DNA of 64,000 nt, from the NCBI GenBank assembly GCA_033002965.1, contig JAURVB010014787.1, positions 1-64,000 of the forward strand, written 5' to 3'. The DNA is from Piper betle. Taxonomy: Eukaryota > Streptophyta > Magnoliopsida > Piperales > Piperaceae. The notes beneath the pieces were generated by a model that saw only the letters and a program-made list of their open reading frames with translations, was not told the DNA's origin and did not search any database. Below, in pieces: positions 26,049 through 39,290 of the stretch (positions within the stretch are counted from its first letter, which is position 1; each line of letters opens with the position of its first letter). A program made the position numbers and the translations under genes.

Positions 26049-29000
26049 TTATCATTTAATTTAGCAGGAGTTTGTTTATCGCAACGCAAAGTACCCCTTC
26101 CACAGTTCTACACTTAAACCACCCAACTGCAATCTTTTGTGTGGCATCCTCGTTTAATTTAGCAGGAGTTTGTTTATCATTTTAAGATGTCTGTTTTGAC
26201 ACCTGGATCTAGTAAGTTTATTTTGGCACTTGTGTTATGTATTAGGTATCCTCGTTTGTCAGAGGAAGACATTGCAGAATGTTGCCCTGTTTGTCATGGA
26301 TATTGCAATTGCAAAGCTTGTTTGCGTTTGACTACAATTAAACATTCAAAGAACGTGAAGAAGGTTGTTCTTAGCAGCACGTTCTTTTTGTTTTATTTTA
26401 TTTTATCTTTTATTTTTGACATAGACATTCTATTGTTGTTTTTTCGCTATCATATAAGCATTAATGTGCCCCTTTTATCTGTAGGAACCACAAAAAGAAA
26501 CAAGTGAATTAGAAAAGCAGTACTTTTGTTATTTGATAGAGCATCTTCTCCCAATTGCGAAGATGTATCATCAAGAACAACTTGTGGAGATTAAGAAAGA
26601 AGCAGCAATTAGAGGTTTAAATATTTGACTTTGATAAGTTGATTTATATCTTGCAGTTTGCGTCTGAGATTTGACTGTTTTAACAGGTAGGGCAGAGATG
26701 ACACCTGAGAAAGAAGATATGCCCCTGGATGAGCGTATGTTTTGGTTGGTGCTTGTTGTCTACTTGTCTTTACTATCTGCTGAATTTTTCTCCAGATTAA
26801 TCATTGTTTTATCTTACCTTATGTGCTCATTCTGTATTTTGGATAGTGACATTTGCAAAACATCAATTTTTGACCTTCATAGAAGCTGTGGGAACTGTTC
26901 TTTTGATCTTTGTCTTGCTTGCTGCCAAGAGCTTCGTGAGGGGCAGTTACGTGGATATGGTGCTATAGAGCATACCAAATGCACTCAGGAAGAGGGAACA
27001 ATTTTTTCTGATGGCATGCCTGATGGTGTGACTGTCTCCAATATATCAGAGAGAAATGTCTTGGGTACTTGCCCAGAAAATCTTTTCTCTCAATCTGCTG
27101 ATTGGACGGTTGATGGTGATGGCAATATTCCTTGCCCCCCAGAGGAGATGGGTGGTTGTCAAAAGGGCATTCTGAATTTGAAATGCATCTTTCCTGCAAA
27201 TTGGATTTTGGAGCTGGTTAAAAGTGCAGAAAAAATTTCTGACAGTGATGCCTTTCGAAGGGTAATTTCTAATAATTTAGTGGAGTGCTACTGTTCCAGT
27301 TTGGATAATAACAAGAACTTGAGAAAGGCAGCGAGTAGAGAAGGTACCAAGGACAATCATCTATATTGTCCTTTGGCCACAGATATCCATACCGGAGATC
27401 TTGAGCATTTTCATACCCACTGGAGGAAAGGGGAGCCAGTGATTGTTCGTGACGTTCTTAAGTTATCATCTGGTTTGAGTTGGGAGCCAATGGTTCTTTA
27501 TCGGGCAGTTCTTGAGAAAAAAACTCAAAAGCAAGATCTAAAACTGGTTTGGTGCTCGACGTGAAGGCAATTGATTGTCTGGACTGGCGTGAGGTTGATA
27601 TTTATTTTAAACATAATACCTCAACGTTAGATGTACAGATGTTTAGAAAGATTGATTAATTATACGTGCTCAATAAATTAGGAACCTAATTAGTTAATGC
27701 GCAAGGTGTTTCGATCTTAGTTTATTGTATGTTTTTAAATTGATGGGGTGGTATTTTGGAGATATCCAAATGTGAAAGTTCCATAATTCCCATCCATCTG
27801 TATTTGATGTATTTTTTCATTTCCTAGGTTTTGTTTGTTTGTCTTATTTTTCCTCCTCATGGCATTGCGTATTTGAATGTTTTGGCCATTTATTTTTGTC
27901 AGACTTAAGAGTGATCTTGCTTCTCTTTTCATTGAGCTTCAGTATTTTATGCAATTTAAATTACAATGCAACTTTTGCTTGTTTGTCTTAAATGCTGAAC
28001 TGTATATCTTGATATGCTATTTTCTCATTTTTTTATAAAAAAATTTGCAGGTGGATTATAGACTTATTGATTTTTTCAGAGGTTACACAGTGGCAAGCTT
28101 TTGGGACCATGGTCTACCTAGGATGCTGAAATTAAAAGATTGGCCTCCTTCAGCTCTCTTTGAAGAACGGTTACCACGTCATTGTGCAGAGTTCATTGAA
28201 ACATTACCATACCAGGACTATACAAACCCTTTATCAGGTCAGCTTAATCTGGTAAATCACCTGCCAAAGAAAAGCCTGAAACCCGATCTTGGGCCAAAAA
28301 CTTATATTGCTTATGGCCTTGAAAAGGAATTGGGTATAGGTGATTCAGTAACCAAACTTCATTGTGATATGTCTGATGCGGTATGTTCTGCCTTCTTTCT
28401 AACTACTTAGTCATTTTTAGTTTCTATGATGTGATAGGGTAACAATTTTTATTTATCATAATTTGCATATGAGAATGTTTGCAGGATTTATTGTGGGCTC
28501 TATCTGAATTTTTTGACGAGTTCGTTTGTTTATATTTTGTTCACTTTGTCTAAATTGCAGTAACTTATGATGCTTTGCCAGCAATTTGATTATAAATTAT
28601 GCTCTTGATGCTTTCCTTTAGTAGCCATTTATTCCCTCTTTTGATAGTTTGAATTATTGTATGCTGTAAATATAGTGGTAATGTGCTGTGCTAAGCAGTT
28701 TTTATTCATAGAAGATGTAGGGATTCTCAATGATCTATTTTTAGTCATCATGTTACTGTTAGGATTCACAGCTCGTTGATATGTTTGTTGTAGTTTGTTA
28801 GATGAAGATTAGCTGTATTTGGTTTATTAGTTGACAGTCACTTCGTTAGGATATTGTTAGGAGTTTTTGCTGCTGTACCATTCACGAAATTTCTGTTTAG
28901 TCTCTGTAATCTGTTGTAATATATTATATATATGTGAATGTGAGAGAGATCAGGTGTATCAGTGAAGAGAACACCAAGTTTATTGTTCTCCTAATATCAT

Positions 29001-32000
29001 GTATTTCTACATGGTATTGTGAGATTGGTGATCCTTTGTGGCCTGTTCTGCTTGTGCTTTTTATAATGGAGAAAGACAAGATTCTAGGGCAACCTTCTCC
29101 TACTTCATCTACTCTATCCAATGTTTCTTCGGTCTCAGATCTACCCCCAACACCAATATTTGGTGATCTCCTTGGAGGTTCCTCCATTACCGCTACCGAG
29201 CTAAATGGTAGTTCCAATTATCTTCAACAGTCTGCTTCTATTGCTACTTTTCTTCTTCCCTAAGGCACGTTATTATATTGAAGTTGTGCCCCTACAGATC
29301 CCGATTCTAAATGGATCAGGGAGGATGCTCTAGTGTGAGGCTAGTTGTGGAATAACATGGAACCAAATATCAGTGCAGATGTGGTTCTCCTGAAATCTGC
29401 CCATGCAGTTTATGCCTCAGTGACTTGACTCTTTTGCCTCTGACAAGAATGTTAATAGGATTTATGAGCTTTGTGAGGAGATCTTTTTACTAAACAGCAA
29501 GGTCAATCCTTGAAAGAATATTATAGTTTTGTTAAGGGCCGATGAGAGGAGCTAGGGCTATCAACTTTTTCCCAAGGATGTAGAGACATGGTGTCATCAA
29601 TGTGAGCAACTCAAGGTGGTTTCCTCCCTTTCATGTCCGTATACTACCTATGCTTCCTTCAAGAATTCGTTCCTTTCTGGAGCTGATCTTTCCTTTTTTG
29701 AAATGTTACCATTTCAAAGCTGTCTTGCTTCCCTATCTTGCATGAAGATCAGGTTGATGATTAGAGTACTGCTCTTACCACGACCATGTGTCCTTCTTCG
29801 ACTTCTTCTCGTGGGTGAGGGAGAGGATGTGGGAGTGGAGACTGTCAAATATCCAGGTGTGTCCTCCTTCGACTTCTTCTTGAAGAGAAGTTTGGAGTAA
29901 ACATGGCAAGCCTGATTTGGCTAAACAAGCATCCTCCACTTCTGCTCCTATGCCAATGCCTCCGTCTGATGCTTCATGTGATCCACGTGCTCAACCTGTG
30001 AGTCACAAAGTTACTTTTTCTTGTGAAGATTTTGAAAGCTTGTTGAAGCTGGCCTATGGTGATCTGGTCCTTCTCTCCTTTTGACATCTAAGGCATGTCT
30101 TTCTCTCAATCTTCAGACCCTAATATGAAATGGTTTATTGATTCTGGGCTTTAGAGCACATGACCGGTAATCCCAATTGTTATTTCACTTTTCTGCTTTT
30201 ACTCTCTGAAAATCATCTTTGTTGATGGTAGGCTTTCTCCTTGGGACAGGATCGGTACTTCTTACCCACAATTTATTTCTCGATGATGTGTTGCTCGTAT
30301 CTACCTTTCCCACCAGTGGTATTTTGATCCAAAAGTTATGCTCTTCTTTGAATTGTGTTGTCTTATTTACAAAGTCTACATGTCTGTTTCAGACTGTGGG
30401 TCGTCAGCCGGAACTTGGTTGTAGCTACAGTAAGGATGGTCTCTATTTCCTGCTGCCTGCATGTTACAAAGGCATCAAGCAATAATGTGATCATGCATGC
30501 TTCCCACTCAACTGCACAGCAGTAGCATGCTCGTCTAGGTCAACCAAGCCTTTCCAAATTGAATTTTTTAATTCCCTCTCTAGGTTCTATATGTCAACCC
30601 TTGATTGCGATTCATGTCAGTTATCCAAACATTTAGGGTGATACCTTTCCTTTTAGTCAGCGTTCTAGGTTATCAAAAATCTTTTGATCCTATTCATTCT
30701 GATATATGTGGTCCTTTGAATGTATCCAATCACACTTGGTTCAATATTATGTAATTTTGTTAATGAATGACATGGTTGTATCCGAGTGGTGCCAAGGCCT
30801 GGCCTGTTGTAGGTCCCATTACAGTGACCAGGCTGGGCCTCACATAGACCTTACAGTCTAGCAGGACCCAACCCGACCTGACCTGGCCTGACCCATTGGC
30901 CCTGATAAGATCAGAGCCAATGGGCTGGGCCCAACAAACTGACCGAGGCCTGACCCTCAACTGCTTCCGCACGTTCCGGGGCTAAACACATCTATCCTTT
31001 GATAAAACTCCTTTTATTCAAAGGTTGCAGTAGAGATAGAAGGTGTTGGTAGATCATGAGCTAGAGTTGCTAGAACAGGGATAGCTCTCTCTTGTTTCTT
31101 CCATAACTCTTTAAGTATTTAAGTTGTTCGGATCTTCCAAGGTAAAGAAGGAAGTGAGTTAGGGTTGAAGATCAATTGGAGAGGAATGTTTTACTTGTCT
31201 CGCACTCTCCAAAATAGTCCACTTGCACCACTTGTTCTTAAGGAAGAGCTTTCACTCGGTCCAATGGAAACAACATTGTTGTCTGTGTTTTGGGCATTTG
31301 TATAGGTATTGTACAATTCATGAAATTTTCTACTTACCCGTGGAAATCTTAAATGAGAACTAGGATGTGGGGTTTTAGAAAATGTTAAGTTTTCAAAAAC
31401 TTCAGTCATACATAGTTCCACTCCATCACATTTCAGGCTTAGATCCACAATTGTTGCTAAACATGAATACATAGGAAGAGTACTCCAATATAGCATGAAC
31501 TTCTCTTTTATGGGATTTATCATGTTTCGAAATACACTATTTCTATGTTCAAGAAAAATACAAGTAATATTATAAATATCTGTGTCAAAAGTAGAAAAGA
31601 AGTTGGATAATAAGCACGGGAATGATCAATCATTGTATCATAGAAAACTTCAAAAATCTCATAAAACTATGGTGATCAAATTCATATTTGTCAAGTTTCA
31701 AACCTTTCGATGTAGATGTCCTATTTATAAACATCAAAATTTCTTCTTGAAAATCTAAAACAGCATTTAACATAATATAGGTACTATTCCATCTAGTTTT
31801 CGCATCAAGAGGAAAGTGTTGTGCTTTCTTTTACTTGAGAGACAAAGTTCTCTAAATCGTTGCGACCTTAATAATGAGGTAATGATCAAAAAGCTTCTCT
31901 AATGTTTTCAAGCATAGGCCCTACAACTTTGAGACCATCTTGAATAATTACTTAATTATATGGCAAGCACGTCTAATATGAAATAATTCTTTATGAAAAA

Positions 32001-35000
32001 GTTGTAATTGTCGAGTTAAATAACCAATTGCATTTGTATTATTAGATGCATTATCTGCCGTCAAGGTAAACACTTTCTCACTTAAATGATACTTATATAT
32101 TTTAGTTAAAGTAGTTTTACTAATAGCCTCACCCAAATGAGGTTGTTCTAAAATATTAAAAGAAATAATTTGTTTTTGCACAAGCCAATGTTCATTGATA
32201 AAATACGTGGTAATACATAAATACCCTACCCTATACCTTCAATACTAGTCTAAATGTCTGAATTTTCAACATACTCATTTTTGGCAACTAAAATCGGCAA
32301 ACCAATTGCACAAATCAAATTAGCAAGACTAACCCAATTTGGAGCATGATCATAAATTACTTAGTATACCCATGCTACTACTTTGAAAAACTTGAGTTTG
32401 TTTCATGTCTTGAGCACCATGTGTTGCTGCGCACCTCTTTGCATGTCGAAGAAGATGGGCCGATGCCACTGATGGTGGCTGAGAATAGCAATATTTACAT
32501 CTAGCTTTTGTGTTCTTCAACCCATTAGGATTGAATCTTTTGCAAAGTGCTTCCACACTCCTGATGTTTTTTTCTTCCTTTTACTAGTGGGCATTTAAGA
32601 AGGATCAAGTTCAACTTCGTCATCATCAACCTGAATAATGTTGACAACTTCGAAGGTATTTTCTGCCATGATTTTACTAAAAGCTTGCGAATGAAAAGAG
32701 ATAGAGAATTTGATACTTAGAGTAGAGAAAAGAGAACTGGAGAGTTGAGAGAATTGAGTAGGTGGGAGGAAAAGAAGAGAAATAGATTAGTATTAATAGA
32801 AGTAGAGTGGTTAGCTTTCATTTTGTTTTGTAATATGATCGGTGCTGCTTCTAGGAGAAATTTAATGTTGCCAATGATGCCAATAGCTCTCTCATTAGAT
32901 GTGATTTAATGCCAATAATGCAATTTAATGTTGCCAATAATGGTGTAGAGAGAGCCGCTGGGCTTCAGCAAAAATCCTAACGGCTCTCTATTGGTCTAGT
33001 AGAGAGCTGTTGGGCTTTATGGGCCCAACCGCTCTTAAAAAAGAGCTGGGCTCAATAACTTAACAGGCTCTTTAATCACAATTGGGCCCGGCCGGCCTAG
33101 CCCATTGGGTCATCACCTTAGGCCTAGCCCGAATGGGTTCCATTTGGGCTGTCGGCCATAGGGCAGGCCTGGTCAGGGTGGGCCTCGGCCCACCTGACAC
33201 CCATAGTTGTTCCTGTTACATAATTGACTGAGGTGATTGATACTTTTAAGCAATTTTTGAATGAAATAAAAACTTAGTTTTCTCCTACTCCTAAAATCTT
33301 TTGCTCAGATAATGCTCTCAAATATAAGTCCAATCGATTTTTGTCTTTGCTATGATCTAATGGCATTCACCATGGAACCTCCTGTCCTCACAACCCCCTA
33401 ACAAAATGGTGTGGCTGAGAGGAATCATAGCCACCTGCTTGAAATTACCGGTGTTTGCTTATATCAATGATTGGCCCTAAAATTATAGGCCTGATGCCCT
33501 ATTGACTGCCTGCTACCTTCTCAATTGCATGCTCAGTTCTGTTTTAGGGAATAAAATTCCTCTCTTGTTTATCCATCTCTGCCCCTCCATAGTTTACCTT
33601 CCAAAGTATTTGGCTGCGTCTGCTTTGTTCACAACTTCCATCCACATTTTGACAAGCTTTCACCTTGATCTGCAAGGTGTATTTTCTTAGTATATACTCA
33701 CTCTCAAAAAGATTATAAGTGTTACCATCCTTCCAATGCATTTAACTTTTTATTTTGGCTGATTTCACCTTCTTTGAATCACAACCTTATTATCCCCAGG
33801 TACTATCCTCAGCTAGTTCACCTCCTCTACCAATGGTCCTTGATGATCTTCCATCTCCTCCCACCTTCCGCAAATTTTCTGATCCACCTATTGTTTATCA
33901 ACGAAGGATAAAACTGCTCATACCTGCTGCTACCATGGTTCCCTCTCAAGTTGACACGACAATTGTTTCACCTTCCCCACAAGCATTTCATGAGAAGTTG
34001 GCAGTTCTTGATGCTCCTAAGACATGTGAGGAGGCTAGTCGACATTATGGCTAGCAAATTGCTGTAGAAGAGGAAATGGCTGCTTTACAAGCCAATGGCA
34101 CTTGTACTCTTGGTTCTCTTCAAGCATGAAACTGAGTTGTTGGATGTAGATGAGTCTATACTATTAAATACAAATTAGATGGCTTGGGGGACAGATTTAA
34201 ATCGAGGCTTGTCGCGGAGGGGTATAGCCAGACTTCTGGAGTTGATTATCATGAGACTATTTCTTCTGTTGCTATGTTGAATTCAGTTCGTGTTTTAATC
34301 TCTTTGACTATTAATGTTGGTTGGGAGTTGTTTCAGTTAGATGTTAAAAATGCTTTTTTGCATGGAGATCTTCAAGAAAAGGTATTTATGCAGCAACCAC
34401 CTAGTTTTGTTGGTGAGGAGTGGGATCATGTTTGCATTCATAAAAGTCAATCTATGGTTTAAAGCAATCTCTGAGGGTCTGGTTTGGTAAATTTAGTAGT
34501 TTGATGTTGCAGGTTGGGCCTACAAGGACGTCGACTGATCATTCTGTGTTTAGTAAGAGGACTTCAGTTGGCTGCATTATTAAAAACTTAACAAAAATCT
34601 CTAAACTTGATTGCAATTTTATTATGTATAAAAATCCTCCAAGTGCATAGATCAAGGTTATATATCTCACATTTACAAGACCTGATATTTCTTTTGCAGT
34701 GAGTGTAGTCGACCAATTCATGCAAGATCCAAATGTTGTGAATTCTGAGGAATTTAAAAGGCTTACCCGCTAGAGGACTATTTTATAAGAGATAGAGCTG
34801 AGTACTTAATATCAATTGTTATATGGATTCAAATTAGACAGGATTATCGTAGGATAAGAGATCAGCAAGTGGGTACCGTATAACATTGGGAGGAAACATG
34901 GTCATATGGTAAAGTAAGAAGCCGAGTATAGGGTTGTATCTAAGTTACTGAAGTTGTGTGGCATAAACCGTTAGAAGAACTTGGCTTCCAAGTTAATGTG

Positions 35001-37505
35001 CCCCTCAGATTGTGATGTGATAAAATAGCCGCAATGTACATTGATGCCAATCCGGGCTTCCATGATAGAACTAAGCACATTGAAATAGGCTGCCTCTACG
35101 TTTGAGAAAGTAAATGATAGCGCTGTTTGTTCGAATGATATCAACACTAAGGTGCAAATAGATAATGTTTTCACCAAGGCTCTGCCATTGGTCAGATATA
35201 AAGAATTGCAATCCAAGCTCAGTTTGGTGGATTACTATTTAGGGCTTGAGGGATTCCTGATGATTCATTTCAGTCATCATGTTGCTGTCAGACAGCTCGA
35301 TATGTTTGTTGTAGTTTGTTAGATGAAGATTAATTGTATTTGGTTTATTAGTTGGCAGTCACTTTGCTAGGATATTGTTAAGAGTTTGTAACTGTAGTGT
35401 TCACAAAATCTCTGAGATTTCATGAATCAACAAGGCTGTAATCTGCCGAAAATTTTATATATATTTGAATGAGAGTTCATGTGCCTCGTACTGACTTGTT
35501 TTTGCAGCAGCTAATTTTTTTAGGGTAAGCATTTTAAGAGGGTATTGGTCGCTTTCAATAGGAACAATGTGATTAGAGATGTTTTTAACGATCCTGCCAA
35601 TAAAAATATGAGGTAAAAGGGCTATGACTACATAAAGACTTTGAAAGATCTAGTGATAATGAGGAAGGCTGGCTTAGGAAACAGCAGAGGGTAGTTTCAG
35701 GGTGGTTTTTCCATGCCTTGCGATTTCATGGCAGTTAACTGCCAAAGACAGATTTTGTGGAAGTTGCTGTTTTTTTACCACAAAGGTTGCTAATATGTAA
35801 CTTGAACAATGCTCGTGCATTGCCGATCCATGCTCTTGCTTTGCAAGTGCATGGATTCTAGTTTACGATAAGAAGAGTTGCTGGTCATACAATGTCATCA
35901 CACGTGCTATTTATGTCATTTGACTTTGCCATTTCTGTATTCATATGATAGAGGATATATCCTGATCTTTTCTTCAAATTCTGTTGACCAGGTTAATGTT
36001 TTAACTCATACAGCCGAAATAAGCTTTCCTAAAGGTGAAGGAAACATTTCTTATATAAAAAGCAACTAAAGAATCACCACAAGAACAAGTTGAAGGAAAC
36101 TTGTTTATCTAAATCAAACGTCGAGAACCCTATTCAACAGCCTGATGGAGAAAATGCTTCAGGGAATACCTCCAGCCACTCTGAACATGCAATCTGCAAT
36201 ATGGAAAGGAAAGTTGCCAAATCAATCTCAGAAATGGAGGATGATAACATACTTAATGGAGTTGGTAATTATAGTTTTACTGCCATCAACACTGAAAGTA
36301 CAGAAAAGATAAGTATGAAGCAAGTAATTTCTACTTGTAATTTGAAAGATCAGGGCGCTGATGGAAAGAAACGATCCAAAGTGCTGGATGATTCTATTGA
36401 TAAAAGTGAATGTTCATCCTTGGAAGACTTGAATGAGATTGTGAATGATGCGGACTGCGCAATGTCTAAGCGTATTGAAACTAAATCACCAGCCGGTGGT
36501 GCTCTTTGGGACATATTTCGAAGAGAAGATACTGGTAAGCTGCAGGAGTATCTTTCTAAGCACCACAGAGAATTCAAGCATGTTGATACGTTGCCTGTGG
36601 AACAGGTGAATTTTGCGTTGTATGATTATAATTTCAAATCGTCCTGTTTTTGCATTTTAAATAATTAGAGGTTACATTTTCAGGTAGTTCACCCCATTCA
36701 TGACCAGACTTTTTATTTGACTGAGTACCATAAGCATAAACTGAAGGAGGAATTTAGTAAGTTTAAATGTATAAGATGTGTTTGAATTAAATGTCCTTTT
36801 GATGACAATTTTTAAGTTTTTTTTTATATTATTGTTTTATTTAGGGATTGAACCATGGACATTTGTCCAAGAACTTGGTGAAGCTGTTTTCATTCCAGCT
36901 GGTTGTCCTCATCAAGTGAGAAATCTAAAGGTTGTTGCCTGTACCTTCATTATTCTTTTGCAGTAGCGAGTGGGTTTGACTGCTACTACATGCTAATTTT
37001 ATAGTTCAATATTTTGGACGGTAAATGTATTTTAGTTTGGATGATAAATACTTTTTTATTATCTTAGTTTTATTTCATGATTGGATTTATTTTAAATTTC
37101 TGACACAGTCATGCACGAAGGTTGCTATTGATTTTGTATCGCCAGAAAATGTTAGTGAATGCATGCGCCTAGCAGAAGAGTTCCGTTTACTTCCCCAAGA
37201 TCACCATGCAAAAGAGGACAAATTAGAGGTCGTTTATTCTTGGCAATCTAAAAATGTTGCTTTACTGTTTAAATTGTGTTTTTATTTTTCCCTTCACTTC
37301 TACGATAAACATGGTTGATATTTGTGTATGAGCCAATTTGTCTCTTCTGGACATGGGGCTATTGCTACAGCTTTTGTTGATGGTATCACATTCCAATCAA
37401 TAGCTCTTTTCTTTTTAAGGTTAATTTTTTCTATGATCTACCCTGCAGGTGAAAAAGATGATCTTCTATGCGATTGAGGGAGCTGTCAAATTTCTCAAGC
37501 AGTGA
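21991..37505 (+). CDS. JmjC histone H3K9 demethylase, JMJ25/IBM1-like (KDM3 family), 12 exons over 15.5 kb
   Basis: Nuclear Fe(II)/2-oxoglutarate demethylase that removes H3K9 methylation and protects genes from silencing. Exons: 21991-22560, 22694-22830, 26246-26363, 26485-26614, 26687-26735, 26847-27593, 28051-28380, 35992-36605, 36684-36756, 36845-36930, 37109-37228, 37449-37505. Corrected length is about 1010 residues. The N-terminus holds a WRC-like basic region. The cysteine-rich RING-like finger ([15 protein letters not shown] ... [17 protein letters not shown]) is split across exons 2 and 3. A second Cys cluster ([15 protein letters not shown]) starts exon 6. The JmjC core shows HCD (iron ligands) at the end of exon 7 and the third ligand His in GCPHQVRN in exon 10. 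Frame breaks: one A missing at 27540-27543, one A missing at 36057-36061, and one G missing at the exon 5 donor (GAGCG|TATGT). Introns 2 and 7 contain retrotransposons. All other phases and GT-AG sites fit. Confidence 0.88.
23261..23412 (+). repeat. 79-bp tandem duplication in JMJ intron 2
   Basis: A block starting TTGCTTTCC(C/T)ACTAGAA and ending GTTTACA occurs at 23261-23339 and again from 23340, with a few substitutions. It directly precedes the copia coding remnant and is probably linked to its truncated 5' end. Confidence 0.65.
23400..25918 (+). mobile_element. Ty1-copia element, 5'-truncated, in JMJ intron 2
   Basis: Plus-strand frames carry an integrase piece (23379-23765: [33 protein letters not shown]), the region before reverse transcriptase ([12 protein letters not shown] at 24240-24280), reverse transcriptase pieces ([21 protein letters not shown], the catalytic DD-containing block near 24750) and an RNase H region (25340-25640, [17 protein letters not shown] and [11 protein letters not shown]). 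After it come a polypurine tract (GGGGGAATTT at 25681) and a probable 3' LTR of 25688-25918 ending CCCCAACA. Several stops and shifts show it is dead. Same transcriptional orientation as the host gene. Confidence 0.8.
26019..26045. repeat. (TA)n microsatellite in JMJ intron 2
   Basis: An uninterrupted alternating TA run lies just downstream of the copia 3' LTR. Similar short TA runs occur at 5437-5457, 41857-41881 and 48150-48162. Confidence 0.85.
28716..35495 (+). mobile_element. Ty1-copia element with two LTRs, in JMJ intron 7
   Basis: LTR-like direct repeats lie at 28716-29011 and 35247-about 35495. They share AGGGATTC, CAGTCATCATGTT, GATATGTTTGTTGTAGTTTG and TTAGATGAAGATTA blocks. The first is followed by TGGTATTGTGAG, a degraded initiator-Met tRNA primer site (canonical TGGTATCAGAGC). 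The coding remnant, interrupted by a hAT insertion, includes gag-like 29068-29263, integrase-like 33380-33700, reverse transcriptase 34184-34462 ([35 protein letters not shown]) and an RNase H-like end. Multiple stops are present. The second LTR has diverged from the first and is shorter at its 3' end. The orientation is that of the host gene. Confidence 0.82.
30775..33206 (-). mobile_element. hAT-type DNA transposon remnant nested in the copia element
   Basis: The minus-strand frame 32556-32350 carries a BED-type zinc finger (CKYCYSQ ... HLLRHAKRC). The frame 32181-31948 carries a hAT transposase core ([17 protein letters not shown] and [10 protein letters not shown]). The flanks are subterminal GGGCCTGG-rich stretches in opposite orientation, at 30795-30960 and 33060-33190. 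The short similar sequences TGGTTGTA and TAGTTGTT at the two edges may be a worn 8-bp target duplication. The copia integrase resumes at 33210, so the copia element was there first. The transposase is broken. Confidence 0.75.
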
Positions 37506-39290
37506 TCATGGTGAGTATTTAGTTTGGTTTGTTTGTTTCTGTCTTCACTTGTACGATTTTTATGTAATGAAGTTCTGATTGAATCTGCTGTAAGCTCTTT
37601 TGCAGTTAACGGGGCTGCAAAGTCAATGAGGTAATCACATGCAATCATTTTTTGTGGATTAAAAGTTCAAAACTCAATGAGGTAATCATCTGTTATGCTT
37701 TCTGATTATTATGGGAATATGATGGGTTGTCCCCGCCTACTTGTTTGTGAAAAACAGATGTTCATTTCACCCCTTTTATACTGCCAGACAAGGCTGATTA
37801 CTGCATGAAAAGGCTTTGCGCTTCGGAAGGCCTGATGCTCGTGTGTATAGTAAGGCACTAACATGATCTGATTGGCGCTGGTTCCCATGCGAGATTAGTT
37901 GCTCTCTGAGGAATGTATTTAAAAATGAGATTTTGTGTGCTTCTATCAGTAGCCAACGCTGCATGTTTTCTTTTTGATATGTTCATAGAGGCAAATATGC
38001 TAGAGGGCAAATTAAATGAAATTTTGAGAAAAATGATAATGATTATCCGTCATTTTGATTTACTAAGCAATATTGAAGAGTTCCAAATCTAATTTATTTC
38101 CGTAAATTGCTTGTTGCCCGATGTGTGTAATTCTGCTGGTGTTCTCTAGCGGTGTATGTCATATAAGATTGAAGACGACAGGGTTTTTTAAGGAGACCCA
38201 CTGTTGTAGGCGACTATGAATTATGATATCCTTATATCATAAATTATACCTGCCGGAGATGCGCATCTTGAATTGACCGTCAACTTGTGCCCAACTGGTA
38301 CCTATGTTTATCATGGTTCCCATCTTTTGCAAAACTCTCTCTCCAAGCCCTGGATTTCTGCTATAATCCAACCCTTGCCTTGTCCCTTTCCTCTACTATG
38401 GCGTTGATAACTTTTGAGTGGTGCCATAGCAAAGAAGATGAAATTGAGAGAGGATGCTAGGGCAGATTGAGAAGATGAACTTTCAAGTTCAAACATGAAT
38501 TCCGAAGAACTCTTGTGGAGATCTTGCAGAACAAGGAAATATATTTTGTATTTGATTTTCTGATACTCTTTACAATAAGAGAAGATCTAACTCGCTACGA
38601 CTTCCCCTAACTTGATTATGTGACTCATTACAACCCACAATTTTATAGCTACCAATATAATACTGCCAACTGATCCTCTAACACTACAATATTTATCCTC
38701 TACGTAAGAGTAGGGCTTTCAGCGAGGCAAGTGAAATAAGGTTCACTGGCAGTTCTACTTCTAACCTTTAATCTGTTCAAATATATTTCTGAATAAAGTA
38801 ATTATCACATGTTCACATATTCTTATTTTATAAAAAAATGCGGTAAAAAGTAACGAATTAAAACTAGTGAATCCTAACTTTTTCACACAGAACGAGCCAA
38901 GCTTCAAAATAATAAAGTAGGCTGTGGGAAAAATAATAAAATAATAATTTTTCCCAGAGTAAAAAAAATCATAACAGCATATATTCTGTCTATAGTTTTA
39001 AATATCAAATTGGCTATTGTATCAAATTTGTAGTAAATCCGGGTATATTTGGTTTGATCAGGTTGATAAGTCAAATCAGGTTTAACTCAATTTTAAAATT
39101 ATATAAATAAAATATTTAAAATATATAATGGTTAATATTTTAATATGGCATGTAATTATACAGATGATTATAAAAATGACTCAAATTTAATAAAAAATAA
39201 AATAAAAATAAATATGTATACGTACGCGGTACAACACAGGGGCATGATACCGATTTCGGGGACCACAAAACCTTCATTTTGAAAAGAGGC
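37506..39290. other. Intergenic; 3' flank of the JMJ gene, no gene seen
   Basis: AT-rich, with short frames only. The stretch 38525-38683 starts TG and ends CA and looks LTR-like, but has no target duplication or partner. From 38820 to 39230 the sequence is AT-rich without recognisable features. Confidence 0.4.

Noticed and set aside
38525..38683. Possible solo LTR (starts TG, ends CA)
   Set aside because: No matching 5-bp target duplication, no partner LTR and no primer or polypurine site.
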